A DNA stretch of 64,000 bases from Pseudonocardia humida (GCF_023898865.1 NZ_JAGSOV010000040.1:1-64000), one strand, 5' to 3'. Numbered from the stretch's first letter, positions 34,248 to 43,852 are shown. Numbers and translations: made by a program. Notes: generated by a model from the sequence alone, not told the origin.

Positions 34248-36122
34248 GTGACGCACCCCCTCGACCCGCTCACCGCCGACGAGTTCCGCCACGCCGCCAC
34301 CCTGCTGCGCCGGGAGAAGGGGGTGGCCCGGCCGGGGTGGCGGATCGCCGGGATCGTGCTGCGGGAGCCGGCCAAGGACGTCGTGCGCGCCCACCGCCCC
34401 GGCGACGCCGTCGACCGCGCGGCGCGGGCGGTCGTCTGGAGCACCACCACCGGCACGGCGCACATCGCGGAGCTCGACCTCACCGGCGACGCGCTGCTGA
34501 GCTGGGAGGACCACCCCGGCCACCAGCCGAACGCCACGATCGACGAGTGGCACGAGTGCGACGAGGCGATGCGCGTGCACCCGGAGGTCGTCGCCGCACT
34601 GGCCGAGCGCGGCATCACCGACCCGTCGCTCACGCTGATCGACGTCTGGACCTACGCCGGCACCCGCGTCCCCGAGGCCCACCGGGGGCGGCGGATCGGC
34701 TGGTGCGACGTGTGGCTGCGCGACTCGCCGACGTCCAACCCGTACGCCCACCAGGTCGCCGGGCTCAAGCTCATCGTCGACCTCAACACGATGGAGCTGC
34801 TGGAGGTCCAGGACACCGCCCGGCCCGGGTTCCCGCCGGTGCAGGGGGAGTACGACCCGGAGTTCATCCCCGACCACCGGCCGCGGGACGGCCGCAAGCC
34901 GCTGCGCATCACCCAGCCCGATGGCGTCTCGTTCACCCTCGACGGCTACGAACTGGCCTGGCAGAACTGGCGGCTGCGGCTGGGGTTCACCCACCGCGAG
35001 GGGCTGGTGCTGCACCAGGTCGGCTGGGACGACGGGAACGGGGTCCGGCCGATCGCGCACCGGCTCTCGTTCGCCGAGATGGTCGTCCCCTACCGCGACC
35101 CGACGCCGCAGCACGCCGACCGCACCGCCTTCGACGTCGGCGAGTGGGGCCTGGGCTTCATGACGACGTCGCTGGAGCTGGGCTGCGACTGCCTCGGCGA
35201 GATCACCTACGTCGACGCCGTGCTGCACGACTCCGCGGGCGAGCCGGTGGCGATCCCGAACGCGATCTGCCTGCACGAGGAGGACGACGGCGTGCTGTGG
35301 AAGCACGTCGACGGCCGCGCGGGCGCGCAGGTGCGGCGGCGCCGGCGGATGGTGGTCTCCACCCACGTCACGGTGGCCAACTACGAGTACCTCGTCTACT
35401 GGCGGTTCTACGAGGACGGCACGATCGAGTGCGAGGTGCGCGCGACCGGGATCATGGTCACCACCCCGTTCGAGGGCGACGCGCCGCCCTACGGCACGGT
35501 CGTGGACGCGCGGACCTACGCGCCGATCCACCAGCACTTCCTCGTCGCCCGGCTGGACCTGGACGTCGACGGCGGCCCCAACACCGTCGTGCAGAGCCAG
35601 ACCGCGCAGCTGCCGATGGGCCCGGACAACCCCGACGGCCTCGCGCTCGTGCAGCGGGAGGAGCCGCTGACCGTGGAGGGCGGGTTCGACCAGGACTGGG
35701 CGAGCCAGCGCGTGTGGAAGGTCGTCAACCCGCACCGGCGCAACGCCCACGGCGCGCCGACGGCCTACAAGCTGGTGCCCAGCGCGACGGTGCCGGCGCT
35801 GGTCGACGAGCGGTCGACGCTGTTCCAGCGGGCGCAGGTGATCGGCCACCAGCTGTGGGTGACGCCGTTCGACGCCGAGCAGCGCTGGCCGTGCGGGGAG
35901 TTCGTCAACCAGTCCGAGCGCGACACCGGCCTGCCCGTGTGGACCGCCGCGGGGCGGTCGATCGAGGAGGCCGACGTCGTGCTCTGGTACGTCTTCGGCA
36001 TCCACCACGTGCCGCGGGTGGAGGACTGGCCGGTGATGCCGGTGGACGTCGTCGGCTTCCGGCTGACCGCGGCGGGGTTCTTCGACGCCAACCCGGCCCT
36101 GGACGTCGCGCCGGGCACGTGA
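34248..36122 (+). CDS. Copper (topaquinone) primary-amine oxidase
   Basis: The product has 624 residues from the GTG at 34248. It oxidatively deaminates primary amines to aldehydes with release of H2O2 and NH3. The topaquinone precursor is Tyr379 in ANYEYLVYW. The catalytic base is Asp296 in FDVGEWGLG. The copper ligands are His428 and His430 in IHQHF, plus one from GIHHVPRVEDWP (586-587). The N-terminal D2/D3 domains are present at normal length and there is no signal peptide, so it is cytosolic, as in other actinobacteria. Clustering with an aldehyde dehydrogenase and agmatinase suggests putrescine- or agmatine-related amines as substrates. Confidence 0.95.
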   Translation: MTHPLDPLTADEFRHAATLLRREKGVARPGWRIAGIVLREPAKDVVRAHRPGDAVDRAARAVVWSTTTGTAHIAELDLTGDALLSWEDHPGHQPNATIDEWHECDEAMRVHPEVVAALAERGITDPSLTLIDVWTYAGTRVPEAHRGRRIGWCDVWLRDSPTSNPYAHQVAGLKLIVDLNTMELLEVQDTARPGFPPVQGEYDPEFIPDHRPRDGRKPLRITQPDGVSFTLDGYELAWQNWRLRLGFTHREGLVLHQVGWDDGNGVRPIAHRLSFAEMVVPYRDPTPQHADRTAFDVGEWGLGFMTTSLELGCDCLGEITYVDAVLHDSAGEPVAIPNAICLHEEDDGVLWKHVDGRAGAQVRRRRRMVVSTHVTVANYEYLVYWRFYEDGTIECEVRATGIMVTTPFEGDAPPYGTVVDARTYAPIHQHFLVARLDLDVDGGPNTVVQSQTAQLPMGPDNPDGLALVQREEPLTVEGGFDQDWASQRVWKVVNPHRRNAHGAPTAYKLVPSATVPALVDERSTLFQRAQVIGHQLWVTPFDAEQRWPCGEFVNQSERDTGLPVWTAAGRSIEEADVVLWYVFGIHHVPRVEDWPVMPVDVVGFRLTAAGFFDANPALDVAPGT

Positions 36123-36126
36123 AGGG

Positions 36127-37335
36127 TCAGCCGCCCTCGCGCAGGGCCCAGGGCGACCCGTACTCGGTGAGGAGGTCGAGGAACGGGACGGCGTCGAGCG
36201 CCTCCGGCCCGAGCACCCCGGCCCCGGACCAGACGCCCGACGCGATCAGCTCCAGCGCGACGACGGGGTTGACCGCGGTCTGCCACACCACGGCCTGGCA
36301 GCCGTACTCGGCCATCGACCAGGCGTTGTCGACGACATGGTGCAGGTACACCTCGCGGGGGGCGCCGTCGGTGCCGGTCCCGCGCACCCACAGCCCCGCG
36401 CAGGTGCGCCCGGTCATCTCCGGGCCGATGGTGGCCGGGTCGGGCAGGCACGCGGCGACGACCTCGCGCGGGGAGACCCGCACGTCGCCCACCCGCACCG
36501 GCGTGGTCGAGTCGAGCCCCAGCTCGTGCAGGGTCCGCAGCACCTCGATCACCCGCGTCCCGAGCCCGTACTTGAACGTGACGCGCCGGGCGTCCACCCA
36601 GCGCGGCATGAGCAGCACCTCCTCGTGCTCGACGTTCACGCACTCCAGCGGGCCGATGCCGGCGGGGAAGTCGAACACCTCGGGCTCGCTGAACGGCGGG
36701 GTCGTGAACCAGCCGCGGTCGCGCTCCCAGACCACGGGCGGGTTGAGGCACTCCTCGATGAGCGTCCAGATGGAGAAGGAGGGTGCGAAGGCGCGGCCGG
36801 GGACGACCAGGTCGGAGCCGTCGCGCACCCCGAGCTCGTCGATCTCGGAGAACAGGTGGTCGGCGGCGTAGCGGGCGAACACGTCCGACAGCCCCGGCTC
36901 GACGCCGATCCCGACCAGCGCGAGCACGCCGGCGTCGACGAAGGCGTCGTGCAGCGCGAACTGCTCGTCACCGAGCTTGACGCCGGTGAGCTCGTGGGGC
37001 CGTTCGGGGTGCGGCACCGACATCGACATCGCCATGTCGAGGTAGGTGACGCGGGCGGCCAGCGCGGCGCGGAACAGCGGCATGACGAACCGCGGGTCGG
37101 TGGCGTTGAGCAGCGCGTCGGCGCGGTGCGCGGCCAGCAGGGCGGCGACGTCGTCGGGATCGGAGGCGTCGACGCGGGCCGCCACGACCCGGGGGTCGCC
37201 CGCCCGGTCGGCGACGGCCTGCGCCCGCGCCGGGTCGACGTCGGCCACCACCAGGCACTCCACGAACTCCCGGCGCGCTGCGATCGCCGCGACGGACCCC
37301 CCGACCCCGCCGGCCCCGACGACCACGATCCTCAT
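36127..37335 (-). CDS. Saccharopine dehydrogenase-like NAD(P) oxidoreductase
   Basis: The product has 402 residues. The Rossmann start MRIVVVGAGGVGGSVAAIAA, the LLNATDPRFVMPLFRAAL block and the substrate half (GIGVEPGLSDVFARYAAD) fit the saccharopine/carboxynorspermidine dehydrogenase superfamily. It is convergent with the amine oxidase (5 bp apart) and divergent from the permease gene (62 bp). In polyamine metabolism this family contains carboxy(nor)spermidine dehydrogenase, which fits the setting, but lysine-type activity cannot be excluded. Confidence 0.82.
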   Translation of the reverse strand: MRIVVVGAGGVGGSVAAIAARREFVECLVVADVDPARAQAVADRAGDPRVVAARVDASDPDDVAALLAAHRADALLNATDPRFVMPLFRAALAARVTYLDMAMSMSVPHPERPHELTGVKLGDEQFALHDAFVDAGVLALVGIGVEPGLSDVFARYAADHLFSEIDELGVRDGSDLVVPGRAFAPSFSIWTLIEECLNPPVVWERDRGWFTTPPFSEPEVFDFPAGIGPLECVNVEHEEVLLMPRWVDARRVTFKYGLGTRVIEVLRTLHELGLDSTTPVRVGDVRVSPREVVAACLPDPATIGPEMTGRTCAGLWVRGTGTDGAPREVYLHHVVDNAWSMAEYGCQAVVWQTAVNPVVALELIASGVWSGAGVLGPEALDAVPFLDLLTEYGSPWALREGG

Positions 37336-37397
37336 GGAACGGAAAGGTAACCTTGCGGCCCTTGTGGGTGAAGGCCGTCACACGACATAAAGAGCGC

Positions 37398-38885
37398 ATG
37401 ACCGAGGGCACCAGGACCGGGCCGGACGCCGGCGCGCAGCTCAAGCCGGGCGCCATCTCGTTCCTGGACGCGGTGGTGATCGGCCTCGCGTCGACCTCGC
37501 CCGCCTACTCCCTGGCGGCGGTCATCGGGCCGATCGTCGCGCTGGCCGGGGTCTACGCGCCCGGCGTGCTGCTGGCGTCGTTCGTGCCGATGCTGCTCAT
37601 CGCGAGCGCCTTCTACTACCTCAACCGGGTCGACCAGGACTGCGGCACCACGTTCTCCTGGGTCACCCGGGCGATGGGGCCGTGGCTGGGCTGGGTCGGC
37701 GGCTGGGCGATCGCGATGACCGGCGTGCTGGTGATCGGCTCGCTGGCCGACACCGCCGTCCGCTTCGGGCTGCTGGCCATCGGGCTGGACGACCTCGCCG
37801 CCGACACCCCCGTCGTCATCCCGATCACCGTGCTGGTGATCCTGGCGATGACGGCGCTGTGCGTGCTCGGCACCGAGATCTCCGCGCGGTTCCAGAACGT
37901 GCTGATCATCGCCCAGGTCGTCTCGCTGCTGGTGTTCGCGGGCGTCGCGATCGGCCGGGCGCTGAGCGGCGACAGCCCGCTGGACCCGTTGACCCCGTCG
38001 ATCAGCTGGCTCAACCCGTTCGCCGAGGGCGGCGCCGCGCTGACGGCGGGGCTGCTGCTGGGGGTGTTCATCTACTGGGGCTGGGAGTCGGCGGTGAACC
38101 TCACCGAGGAGACGACCGACTCCGCCTCGTCCCCCGGCCGGGCCGGGATCGTCTCCACCGTCCTGCTGCTGGTGACCTACCTGGCCGTCGCCTACGCCAT
38201 CGTCTCCTTCGCCGGCACGGACTTCCTGGCCGGGAACGAGGAGGAGGGCGAGCTGATCTTCGCGCTGCTGGGCGAGGAGGTGCTCGGGGGCTGGGACTGG
38301 GTGCTGCTGGTCTCGGTGGCCACGTCCGCGCTCGCGTCGACCCAGACGACGATCATCCCGGCGTCGCGCACCGGGCTGTCGATGGCGCGCCGGGCCGCCC
38401 TGCCCCGCAGGCTCGCGCACATCCACCCCCGCTTCCGCACCCCGGACGTGTCCACCTGGACGGTGGCCGTGATCGCCTCGGTCTGGTACGTGGTGATCAG
38501 TCTGATCAGCGAGAACGCCCTGCTGGACTCGCTCACCGCGCTGTCGCTGCTCATCGCGTTCTACTACGCCCTCACCGGCATCGCCTGCGCCGTCTACTAC
38601 CGGCGCCAGCTGCTGCGCAGCGCCACGAACTTCCTGTTCATCGGCCTCGGGCCGCTGATCGGCGCGGGGCTGCTGATCTGGCTGCTGGTCCGCTCGGTCG
38701 TCGACCTCAACGACGTCGAGGCGTCCGCGACGGGCACGTCGTGGTTCGGGTTCGGGCCGCCGCTGGTGATCGGGATCGGGGTGTTCCTGCTGGGTATCGT
38801 GATCATGCTGGGCTGGCGGGTCGGCCACCCCGAGTTCTGGCGCGAACGACCCGGCCTCGCGCCGGAACGAGAGGGAGACCGATGA
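37398..38885 (+). CDS. APC-superfamily amino acid/polyamine permease
   Basis: The product has 495 residues with about twelve to fourteen helices. The APC signature is near the N-terminus (LDAVVIGLASTSPAYSLAAV), followed by GTTFSWVTRAMGPWLGWVGG and the helix-6 region GVFIYWGWESAVNLTEET. It imports an amine or amino acid by proton symport. The stop overlaps the UspA start (ATGA at 38882-38885). As first gene of the plus-strand catabolic run it most likely takes up the substrate of the ALDH/agmatinase pathway. Confidence 0.9.
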   Translation: MTEGTRTGPDAGAQLKPGAISFLDAVVIGLASTSPAYSLAAVIGPIVALAGVYAPGVLLASFVPMLLIASAFYYLNRVDQDCGTTFSWVTRAMGPWLGWVGGWAIAMTGVLVIGSLADTAVRFGLLAIGLDDLAADTPVVIPITVLVILAMTALCVLGTEISARFQNVLIIAQVVSLLVFAGVAIGRALSGDSPLDPLTPSISWLNPFAEGGAALTAGLLLGVFIYWGWESAVNLTEETTDSASSPGRAGIVSTVLLLVTYLAVAYAIVSFAGTDFLAGNEEEGELIFALLGEEVLGGWDWVLLVSVATSALASTQTTIIPASRTGLSMARRAALPRRLAHIHPRFRTPDVSTWTVAVIASVWYVVISLISENALLDSLTALSLLIAFYYALTGIACAVYYRRQLLRSATNFLFIGLGPLIGAGLLIWLLVRSVVDLNDVEASATGTSWFGFGPPLVIGIGVFLLGIVIMLGWRVGHPEFWRERPGLAPEREGDR

Positions 38886-39301
38886 GTGCGATCGTCCTCG
38901 GGTACGACCGTTCCCCGGGCGCGGAACGCGCACTGGAGACGGCGATCGAGGTGGCGAAGCGCTACGAGGTGCCGCTCGTGCTCGTGCACGGCATCCACCC
39001 GCCCGGCGGCGTCGGCGAGGAGGCGCGCCAGGCGCGCGCCGCGCTGGACGAGTCGGCCGACCGCGTCACCGCCCCGGCCGTCGCCGCGGCGGAGGCCGCG
39101 GGCGTGCCCGTCGTCGTCGAGGTCGTCGACGACAAGCCCGCGCAGGCGCTCGTCGCCGCCGCCGACCGGCACGACGCCGCGGTGATCGTCGTCGGCACCT
39201 GGAACGAGAGCCCGATGCGCGGCGCGCTGCTCGGGTCGGTGGCGCACAAGCTCCTGCAGCTGTCCACGCGGCCGGTGCTGTGCGTGCCGGGGCCGGCGTG
39301 A
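38882..39301 (+). CDS. Universal stress protein (UspA family)
   Basis: The product has 139 residues, a single Usp domain: AIVLGYDRSPGAERALETAI start, then VPLVLVHGIHPPGG, and ATP-binding-like GTWNESPMRGALLGSVAHKL (a variation of G2xG9xG(S/T)), ending RPVLCVPG. It is coupled to the permease gene; such permease-Usp pairs are common in actinobacteria, where the Usp protein may modulate the transporter. Confidence 0.9.
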   Translation: MSAIVLGYDRSPGAERALETAIEVAKRYEVPLVLVHGIHPPGGVGEEARQARAALDESADRVTAPAVAAAEAAGVPVVVEVVDDKPAQALVAAADRHDAAVIVVGTWNESPMRGALLGSVAHKLLQLSTRPVLCVPGPA

Positions 39302-39381
39302 GCGAGCCTGCGAGCGGACCAGTCGACACAGCGTGAGTTCGGGCCTTGCCCGGGCTCGGGGAGCCTGACGAGACTGGCCCG

Positions 39382-40824
39382 ATGCCCGACAAGACCGTCC
39401 TGCGCAACTTCGTCAACGGCGAGTTCGTCGACCCCGCGGAGGGCGGCTACACCGACGTCGTCGATCCCGCCACGGGCGAGGTGTACGCCTCGGCGCCGCG
39501 GTCCACCGCCCCCGACGTCGACGCCGCGTTCTCGGCGGCGTCCGCCGCGTTCGCGGAGTGGAAGCGCACCACCCCGGCCGAGCGGCAGGCCGCGCTGCTG
39601 GCGATGGCCGACGCCGTCGAGGGGGCGGCCCGGCGGCTGGTGGAGGCCGAGGCCCGCAACACCGGCAAGCCGGTCGGGCTGACCACCAGCGAGGAGATCC
39701 CGCCGATGGTCGACCAGATCCGCTTCTTCGCCGGGGCGGCGCGGATCCTGGAGGGACGGTCGTCGGGCGAGTACATGCGCGGCTACCAGTCGAGCGTGCG
39801 GCGCGAGCCGGTCGGCGTGGTCGGGTCGGTGACGCCGTGGAACTACCCGATGATGATGGCGGTCTGGAAGTTCGCGCCCGCGCTCGCGGCCGGCAACACG
39901 ATCGTCCTCAAGCCCAGCGACACCACCCCGGCCAGCACGGTGCTGCTGGCCGAGCTGTTCGCCGACCTGCTGCCGCCCGGGGTGTTCAACGTCGTCTGCG
40001 GCGACCGGTCCACCGGCGCGCTGCTGGCCGCGCACCCCACCCCGGCCATGGTGTCGATCACCGGCAGCACCCGCGCGGGCAAGGCGGTGGCCACCGCGGC
40101 CGCGCCGAACATCACCCGCACCCACCTGGAGCTGGGCGGCAAGGCGCCGTGCGTCGTGTTCGCCGACGCCGACCTGGCCGCCGCGGCCGAGGGCATCGCC
40201 GTCGCCGGGTACTTCAACGCCGGGCAGGACTGCACGGCCGCCACCCGCGTGCTCGTCCACGAGTCCGTGGCCGGCGACCTCGTGGCGGCGCTCGCCGAGC
40301 AGGCCGCGGGCGTGCGCCTGTCGCGCGACGAGGACGACTCCGAGGACCTGTTCATCCCGCCGGTGAACAACCCGACCCAGCTCGCGCACGTCTCCGGGCT
40401 GGTGGAGCGCGCGCCCGCGCACGCGTCGGTCGTCACCGGCGGTGGGGCGGCTTCCGGGCCGGGGTACTTCTACGCGCCCACGATCGTCGACGGGCTGCGC
40501 GCGGGCGACGAGCTCGTCCGCACGGAGATCTTCGGGCCGGTGATCACGGTCCAGACGTTCGCCGACGAGGAGGAGGCGGTCCGGCTGGCCAACGACTCCG
40601 ACTACGGGCTCGCGTCCAGCGTGTGGACGACGTCGCACACGACGGCGCTGCGGGCCTCGGCGGCGATCGACGCGGGCTGCGTGTGGATCAACTGCCACAT
40701 CCCGCTGGTCGCGGAGATGCCGCACGGCGGGTTCAAGCAGTCCGGCTACGGCAAGGACCTGTCGGCGTACTCGCTGGAGGACTACACGCGGGTCAAGCAC
40801 GTCATGTCCTACGTCGGGGAATGA
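39382..40824 (+). CDS. Aldehyde dehydrogenase, aminobutyraldehyde (PatD-like) type
   Basis: The product has 480 residues from the ATG at 39382. Family motifs are complete: TPWNYPMMMAVWKFAPALAA, the NAD-binding GSTRAGKAVA, the base Glu in LELGGKAP, and the catalytic Cys in NAGQDCTAATRV. The C-terminal PHGGFKQSGYGKDLS is typical of gamma-aminobutyraldehyde/betaine aldehyde dehydrogenases. It would oxidise 4-aminobutanal from the amine oxidase to GABA. The stop overlaps the agmatinase start (ATGA), so the two enzymes are made together. Confidence 0.92.
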   Translation: MPDKTVLRNFVNGEFVDPAEGGYTDVVDPATGEVYASAPRSTAPDVDAAFSAASAAFAEWKRTTPAERQAALLAMADAVEGAARRLVEAEARNTGKPVGLTTSEEIPPMVDQIRFFAGAARILEGRSSGEYMRGYQSSVRREPVGVVGSVTPWNYPMMMAVWKFAPALAAGNTIVLKPSDTTPASTVLLAELFADLLPPGVFNVVCGDRSTGALLAAHPTPAMVSITGSTRAGKAVATAAAPNITRTHLELGGKAPCVVFADADLAAAAEGIAVAGYFNAGQDCTAATRVLVHESVAGDLVAALAEQAAGVRLSRDEDDSEDLFIPPVNNPTQLAHVSGLVERAPAHASVVTGGGAASGPGYFYAPTIVDGLRAGDELVRTEIFGPVITVQTFADEEEAVRLANDSDYGLASSVWTTSHTTALRASAAIDAGCVWINCHIPLVAEMPHGGFKQSGYGKDLSAYSLEDYTRVKHVMSYVGE

Positions 40825-41816
40825 GCAGGTACGGGGCGCAGTACGGCCCGGACGTCACGTTCCTCGGCGTCCCGCGGTGCGACTGGCGCGAGCCATCGAC
40901 CTACGCCGACGCGCACGTCGTCGTGCTCGGGGCGCCGTTCGACGGCGGCACCTCGCACCGGCCGGGCACCCGGTTCGGGCCGCAGGCGATCCGGCAGGCC
41001 TGCTACCTGCCCCACGACGGGTCGCGCCCGTCGCTGGCGCTGCGGGTGGACGGGCTCGTCGGCGTGTACGACGCCGGGGACGTGGAGATGTTCTCCGGCG
41101 ACGCGGTGCGCTCGGTGCACGACCTGCAGGAGGCCGTGCACGCGATCACCGCGACCGGGGCGGTGCCGCTCGTGCTGGGCGGCGACCACACCATCGCCTG
41201 GCCGGACGCGGCGGGCGTGGCCCAGCACCTCGGCGCCGGGCGCGTCTCGATGATCCACTTCGACGCGCACGCCGACACCGGCGACGTCGAGTTCGGGTCG
41301 CTCGTGGGGCACGGGCAGCCGATGCGCAGGCTCATCGAGTCCGGGGCCCTGCGCGGCGACCGGTTCCTGCAGGTGGGCCTGCGCGGGTACTGGCCGGGGC
41401 CGGAGACCCTGACCTGGATGGCCGAGCAGGGGATGCGGTCCTACGAGATGACCGAGATCGGGGTGCGCGGCCTCGACGCCTGCCTCACCGAGGCGTTCGC
41501 GATCGCGCTGGACGACTGCGACGGCGTGTTCCTCTCCGTCGACGTCGACGTGTGCGACCCCGCGCACGCCCCCGGCACCGGCACCCCCGAGCCGGGCGGG
41601 CTCACCGCGCGCCAGCTGCTCGACGCCGTGCGCCGGATCGCGGTCGAGCTGCCGGTCGTCGGGATGGACGTGGTGGAGGTCAGCCCGCCCTACGACCACG
41701 CCGAGCTGACCAGCTTCCTGGCCAACCGGGTGGTGCTGGAGGCGCTGTCGGGGATGGCGCGCCGGCGCCGCGGCGACCCGTGGGACCCGGCGCGGCCGCT
41801 GCTGGACGGCCGCTGA
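40821..41816 (+). CDS. Agmatinase/ureohydrolase
   Basis: The product has 331 residues. The ureohydrolase metal site is intact: GGDHTIAWP, HFDAHADTGD, and SVDVDVCDPAHAPGTG with PEPGG. These hold two Mn ions and release urea from agmatine, guanidinobutyrate or similar. The last gene of the coupled run with the ALDH. An agmatine-to-putrescine role feeds the amine oxidase. Guanidinobutyrase is the main alternative. Confidence 0.88.
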   Translation: MSRYGAQYGPDVTFLGVPRCDWREPSTYADAHVVVLGAPFDGGTSHRPGTRFGPQAIRQACYLPHDGSRPSLALRVDGLVGVYDAGDVEMFSGDAVRSVHDLQEAVHAITATGAVPLVLGGDHTIAWPDAAGVAQHLGAGRVSMIHFDAHADTGDVEFGSLVGHGQPMRRLIESGALRGDRFLQVGLRGYWPGPETLTWMAEQGMRSYEMTEIGVRGLDACLTEAFAIALDDCDGVFLSVDVDVCDPAHAPGTGTPEPGGLTARQLLDAVRRIAVELPVVGMDVVEVSPPYDHAELTSFLANRVVLEALSGMARRRRGDPWDPARPLLDGR

Positions 41817-41865
41817 GCCGCCTCAGCCGGCGGCGCCCATCCGCACTTCGTGGCGAACGGCGAGG

Positions 41866-42261
41866 TCAGTGGGCCGCTCGCAGCGCATCGGGGACGGGGA
41901 CGGGCGCGCCGGCGCGCACGCAGACGTAGGTGGTCTGGCCGACGGCCAGCACCTCCTCGCCGCGCCGGACCGTGCAGCGCAGGGTCAGCGACGTCCGCCC
42001 GACCCGTTCGGGCCGGCAGTCGAGGACGAGGTCGTCGTCGAGGCGGGCCGGTGCGCGGTACTCGCAGCCGCTGGTCACGATGACCATGTCGACGCCGGAC
42101 CGCTCGCGCAGCCGCCGGTAGCCGCCGGCGTGGACGTCGAGCCAGTCGAGGAAGGCGTCCTCGAAGAACTCGTAGTAGCGGGCGGCGTGCACCATCGCCT
42201 GGGCGTCGCAGTGCCGGGGCCGCACCCGCAGCCGTGAGGTGGACACCGGTTCCCGGTCCAT
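41866..42261 (-). CDS. Hot-dog-fold acyl-CoA thioesterase (4HBT type)
   Basis: The product has 131 residues from the ATG at 42261. The 4-hydroxybenzoyl-CoA-thioesterase pattern is visible: RVRPRHCDAQAMVHAARYYE (catalytic acid D19 and H/M context), then FLDWL, and CEYRAPARLDDDL. It hydrolyses an acyl-CoA in the cytosol, substrate unknown. It is convergent with the agmatinase gene. Confidence 0.88.
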   Translation of the reverse strand: MDREPVSTSRLRVRPRHCDAQAMVHAARYYEFFEDAFLDWLDVHAGGYRRLRERSGVDMVIVTSGCEYRAPARLDDDLVLDCRPERVGRTSLTLRCTVRRGEEVLAVGQTTYVCVRAGAPVPVPDALRAAH

Positions 42262-42325
42262 ACCGTCCCCCGATCGTCGGCTACCGCAAGCCTGCCCGAC
42301 GTGCGGTCATCAGGCGGTGCGCGGG

Positions 42326-42778
42326 TCAGAGCCGCGCGGGCTCGCCCAGGTGGACCGCGGCGGAGTCCAGCCCGGCGGCCGCCGCGGCGACCGCGATCCA
42401 GAGCAGCGCGCCGAGGAAGCCGACCAGCGCGCAGGGCCCCACCATCCAGAGGAACTCCTCGATCGCCGCGGACGGCGCGGCGCCGGGAGCGAACAGCCGG
42501 ACCGCGGGGACGAAGCCGCCGTGCGCGTCGTCCTCGTGGCGGAAGGCGGCGGCGGTCACCAGGAGTGCGGCCGCGACCAGGAACGGGGCTCGCACCGCCG
42601 GGTCGATCCGGCCACGCTTCCGGATCGCCACGGCGAAGATCAGCGGGGCCAGCGTGACGAGCAGGCCGATCGGGGTGAACACGTAGGCCAGCAGTGACGA
42701 TCCGGGCGCGGCCAGGCAGATGGTCAGGGCCAGCACGTACGCCGTCGTCTGCAGGCCGATGTTGGTGGAAGTCCGCAC
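42326..42778 (-). CDS. Small integral membrane protein, unknown
   Basis: The product has 150 residues with four hydrophobic helices (residues ~10-30, 33-52, 64-80 and 108-137), and a His/Asp-rich loop HEDDAHGG between the third and fourth. No family is recognised. It is 64 bp upstream of the thioesterase on the same strand and may share a transcript. Confidence 0.7.
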   Translation of the reverse strand: MRTSTNIGLQTTAYVLALTICLAAPGSSLLAYVFTPIGLLVTLAPLIFAVAIRKRGRIDPAVRAPFLVAAALLVTAAAFRHEDDAHGGFVPAVRLFAPGAAPSAAIEEFLWMVGPCALVGFLGALLWIAVAAAAAGLDSAAVHLGEPARL

Positions 42779-42983
42779 GTGAGGAGTCTGGCCGCCGCCG
42801 CGGACCGGGGTATCCGTAGGAGTACCGGCCAGTAGGTTGGGGAGTCGGTGGCCGGGTCGGTCGCGTCGAGCGGTACACCACGGCTCCCACGCGCCGTCGG
42901 AACAGCCCTGACGTCCCGCTCGACGGCGAGTTGGCCTTCCCGGCGCAGGTCCCGATGCGTCTCGCAGGGCCCGCGCCGGTCCG

Positions 42984-43223
42984 CTACTCGGAGTCGCGCT
43001 CCCGCTTGCGCCGCTCCCGCAGCTCGCGCATCTGGTCCCGGACGTCCGCTTCGACCCAGCGAGCGTGACCGCCGATCGACTCCTCGGCGGGGGTGATCAA
43101 GCCCTCCGCACGGTACTTCTGAATCGTCCGGGGCCGGAGGCCCAGCGCCTTCGCCAGCTCCCCTGTCGTGAGCAGCCGAGGGCGAGCCGCGTCGTCCGGC
43201 TCCTCGCCCGTCTGGTCTGCCAC
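42984..43223 (-). CDS. BldC-like MerR/excisionase-type DNA-binding protein
   Basis: 79 residues from the GTG at 43223. The winged-HTH LLTTGELAKALGLRPRTIQK, then YRAEGLITPAEESIGGHARW, matches short MerR-like proteins such as BldC that bind DNA head-to-tail. It may be a developmental or phage-excision type regulator. An upstream in-frame ATG (43310) would add 29 low-complexity residues. Confidence 0.78.
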   Translation of the reverse strand: MADQTGEEPDDAARPRLLTTGELAKALGLRPRTIQKYRAEGLITPAEESIGGHARWVEADVRDQMRELRERRKRERDSE

Positions 43224-43394
43224 TCGATCACCGTATGCAGAGGTCAGGGTCGCTTGCTGCGCTCCGTGCGTGCTAGGCGCTAGAGTCGTGCCGTGCGCGT
43301 TTTGCGGCATGTGCGGCCTAGCTCGACCGCTGCACCGGGCGTGACCGGGTCGCTACGCCGATCGGATCTGATCTATGGGGGAGGGCTGGGCCAC

Positions 43395-43580
43395 ATGACG
43401 GAGCCACCACGCAGCCGTGTCGTGCACGAGATCGCCGAGTGCCGGCACTGCTCGGCGGCCATCGAGCGCCGCGGGGGGTGGTGGACCCACCGGCGGAGCG
43501 GGGTGGCGCGTTGCGCGCCGGGCACGCGCAACGCGCAGATGGCCGACCCCAGCCCGCACACGGTTGAGGTGCATCCGTGA
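43395..43580 (+). CDS. Hypothetical 61-residue protein with Cys/His pair motif
   Basis: Starts at the ATG at 43395. It contains CRHCSAAIERRGGWWTHRRS, then RCAPG: a CxxC...H...C pattern suggesting a small zinc site, as in many actinobacterial short proteins. The stop overlaps the GTG of the next gene, so the two form a unit. Confidence 0.6.
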   Translation: MTEPPRSRVVHEIAECRHCSAAIERRGGWWTHRRSGVARCAPGTRNAQMADPSPHTVEVHP

Positions 43581-43852
43581 GGGACGACGAGGAGCCCGGG
43601 TTCTCCGAGGCCGTGATGGAGCTGGCCGGGTGCGGTCGGCTCCCGCTGCGCATCCTCGCCGTCCACGTCCGGGGCGCCGACGGCTCGTGCGAGCCGGCGG
43701 AGCTGCACGACGGGCCGACCGCGTACCCCTGCCCTCGCCGGCAGGACGCGCTGCGCGCCCTGATGGTCCAGGCCAGGGCGGCGTCGCTGCTCAACGGCGG
43801 ACCGGTACTGCCCGTCGAGGCCCCGCCGGCCGTCTTCGCGCCGTGGATCTGA
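43577..43852 (+). CDS. Hypothetical protein, 91 residues
   Basis: GTG start overlapping the previous stop (GTGA). There is a helical N-terminus (SEAVMELAGCGRLPLRILAV), a proline-rich C-terminus and no recognised family. It ends 66 bp before a strong hairpin. Confidence 0.55.
   Translation: MRDDEEPGFSEAVMELAGCGRLPLRILAVHVRGADGSCEPAELHDGPTAYPCPRRQDALRALMVQARAASLLNGGPVLPVEAPPAVFAPWI

Noticed and set aside
33951..36008. 685-codon minus-strand frame opposite the amine oxidase
   Set aside because: Low-complexity His/Arg/Val-rich product without motifs; the plus-strand copper oxidase explains the region.
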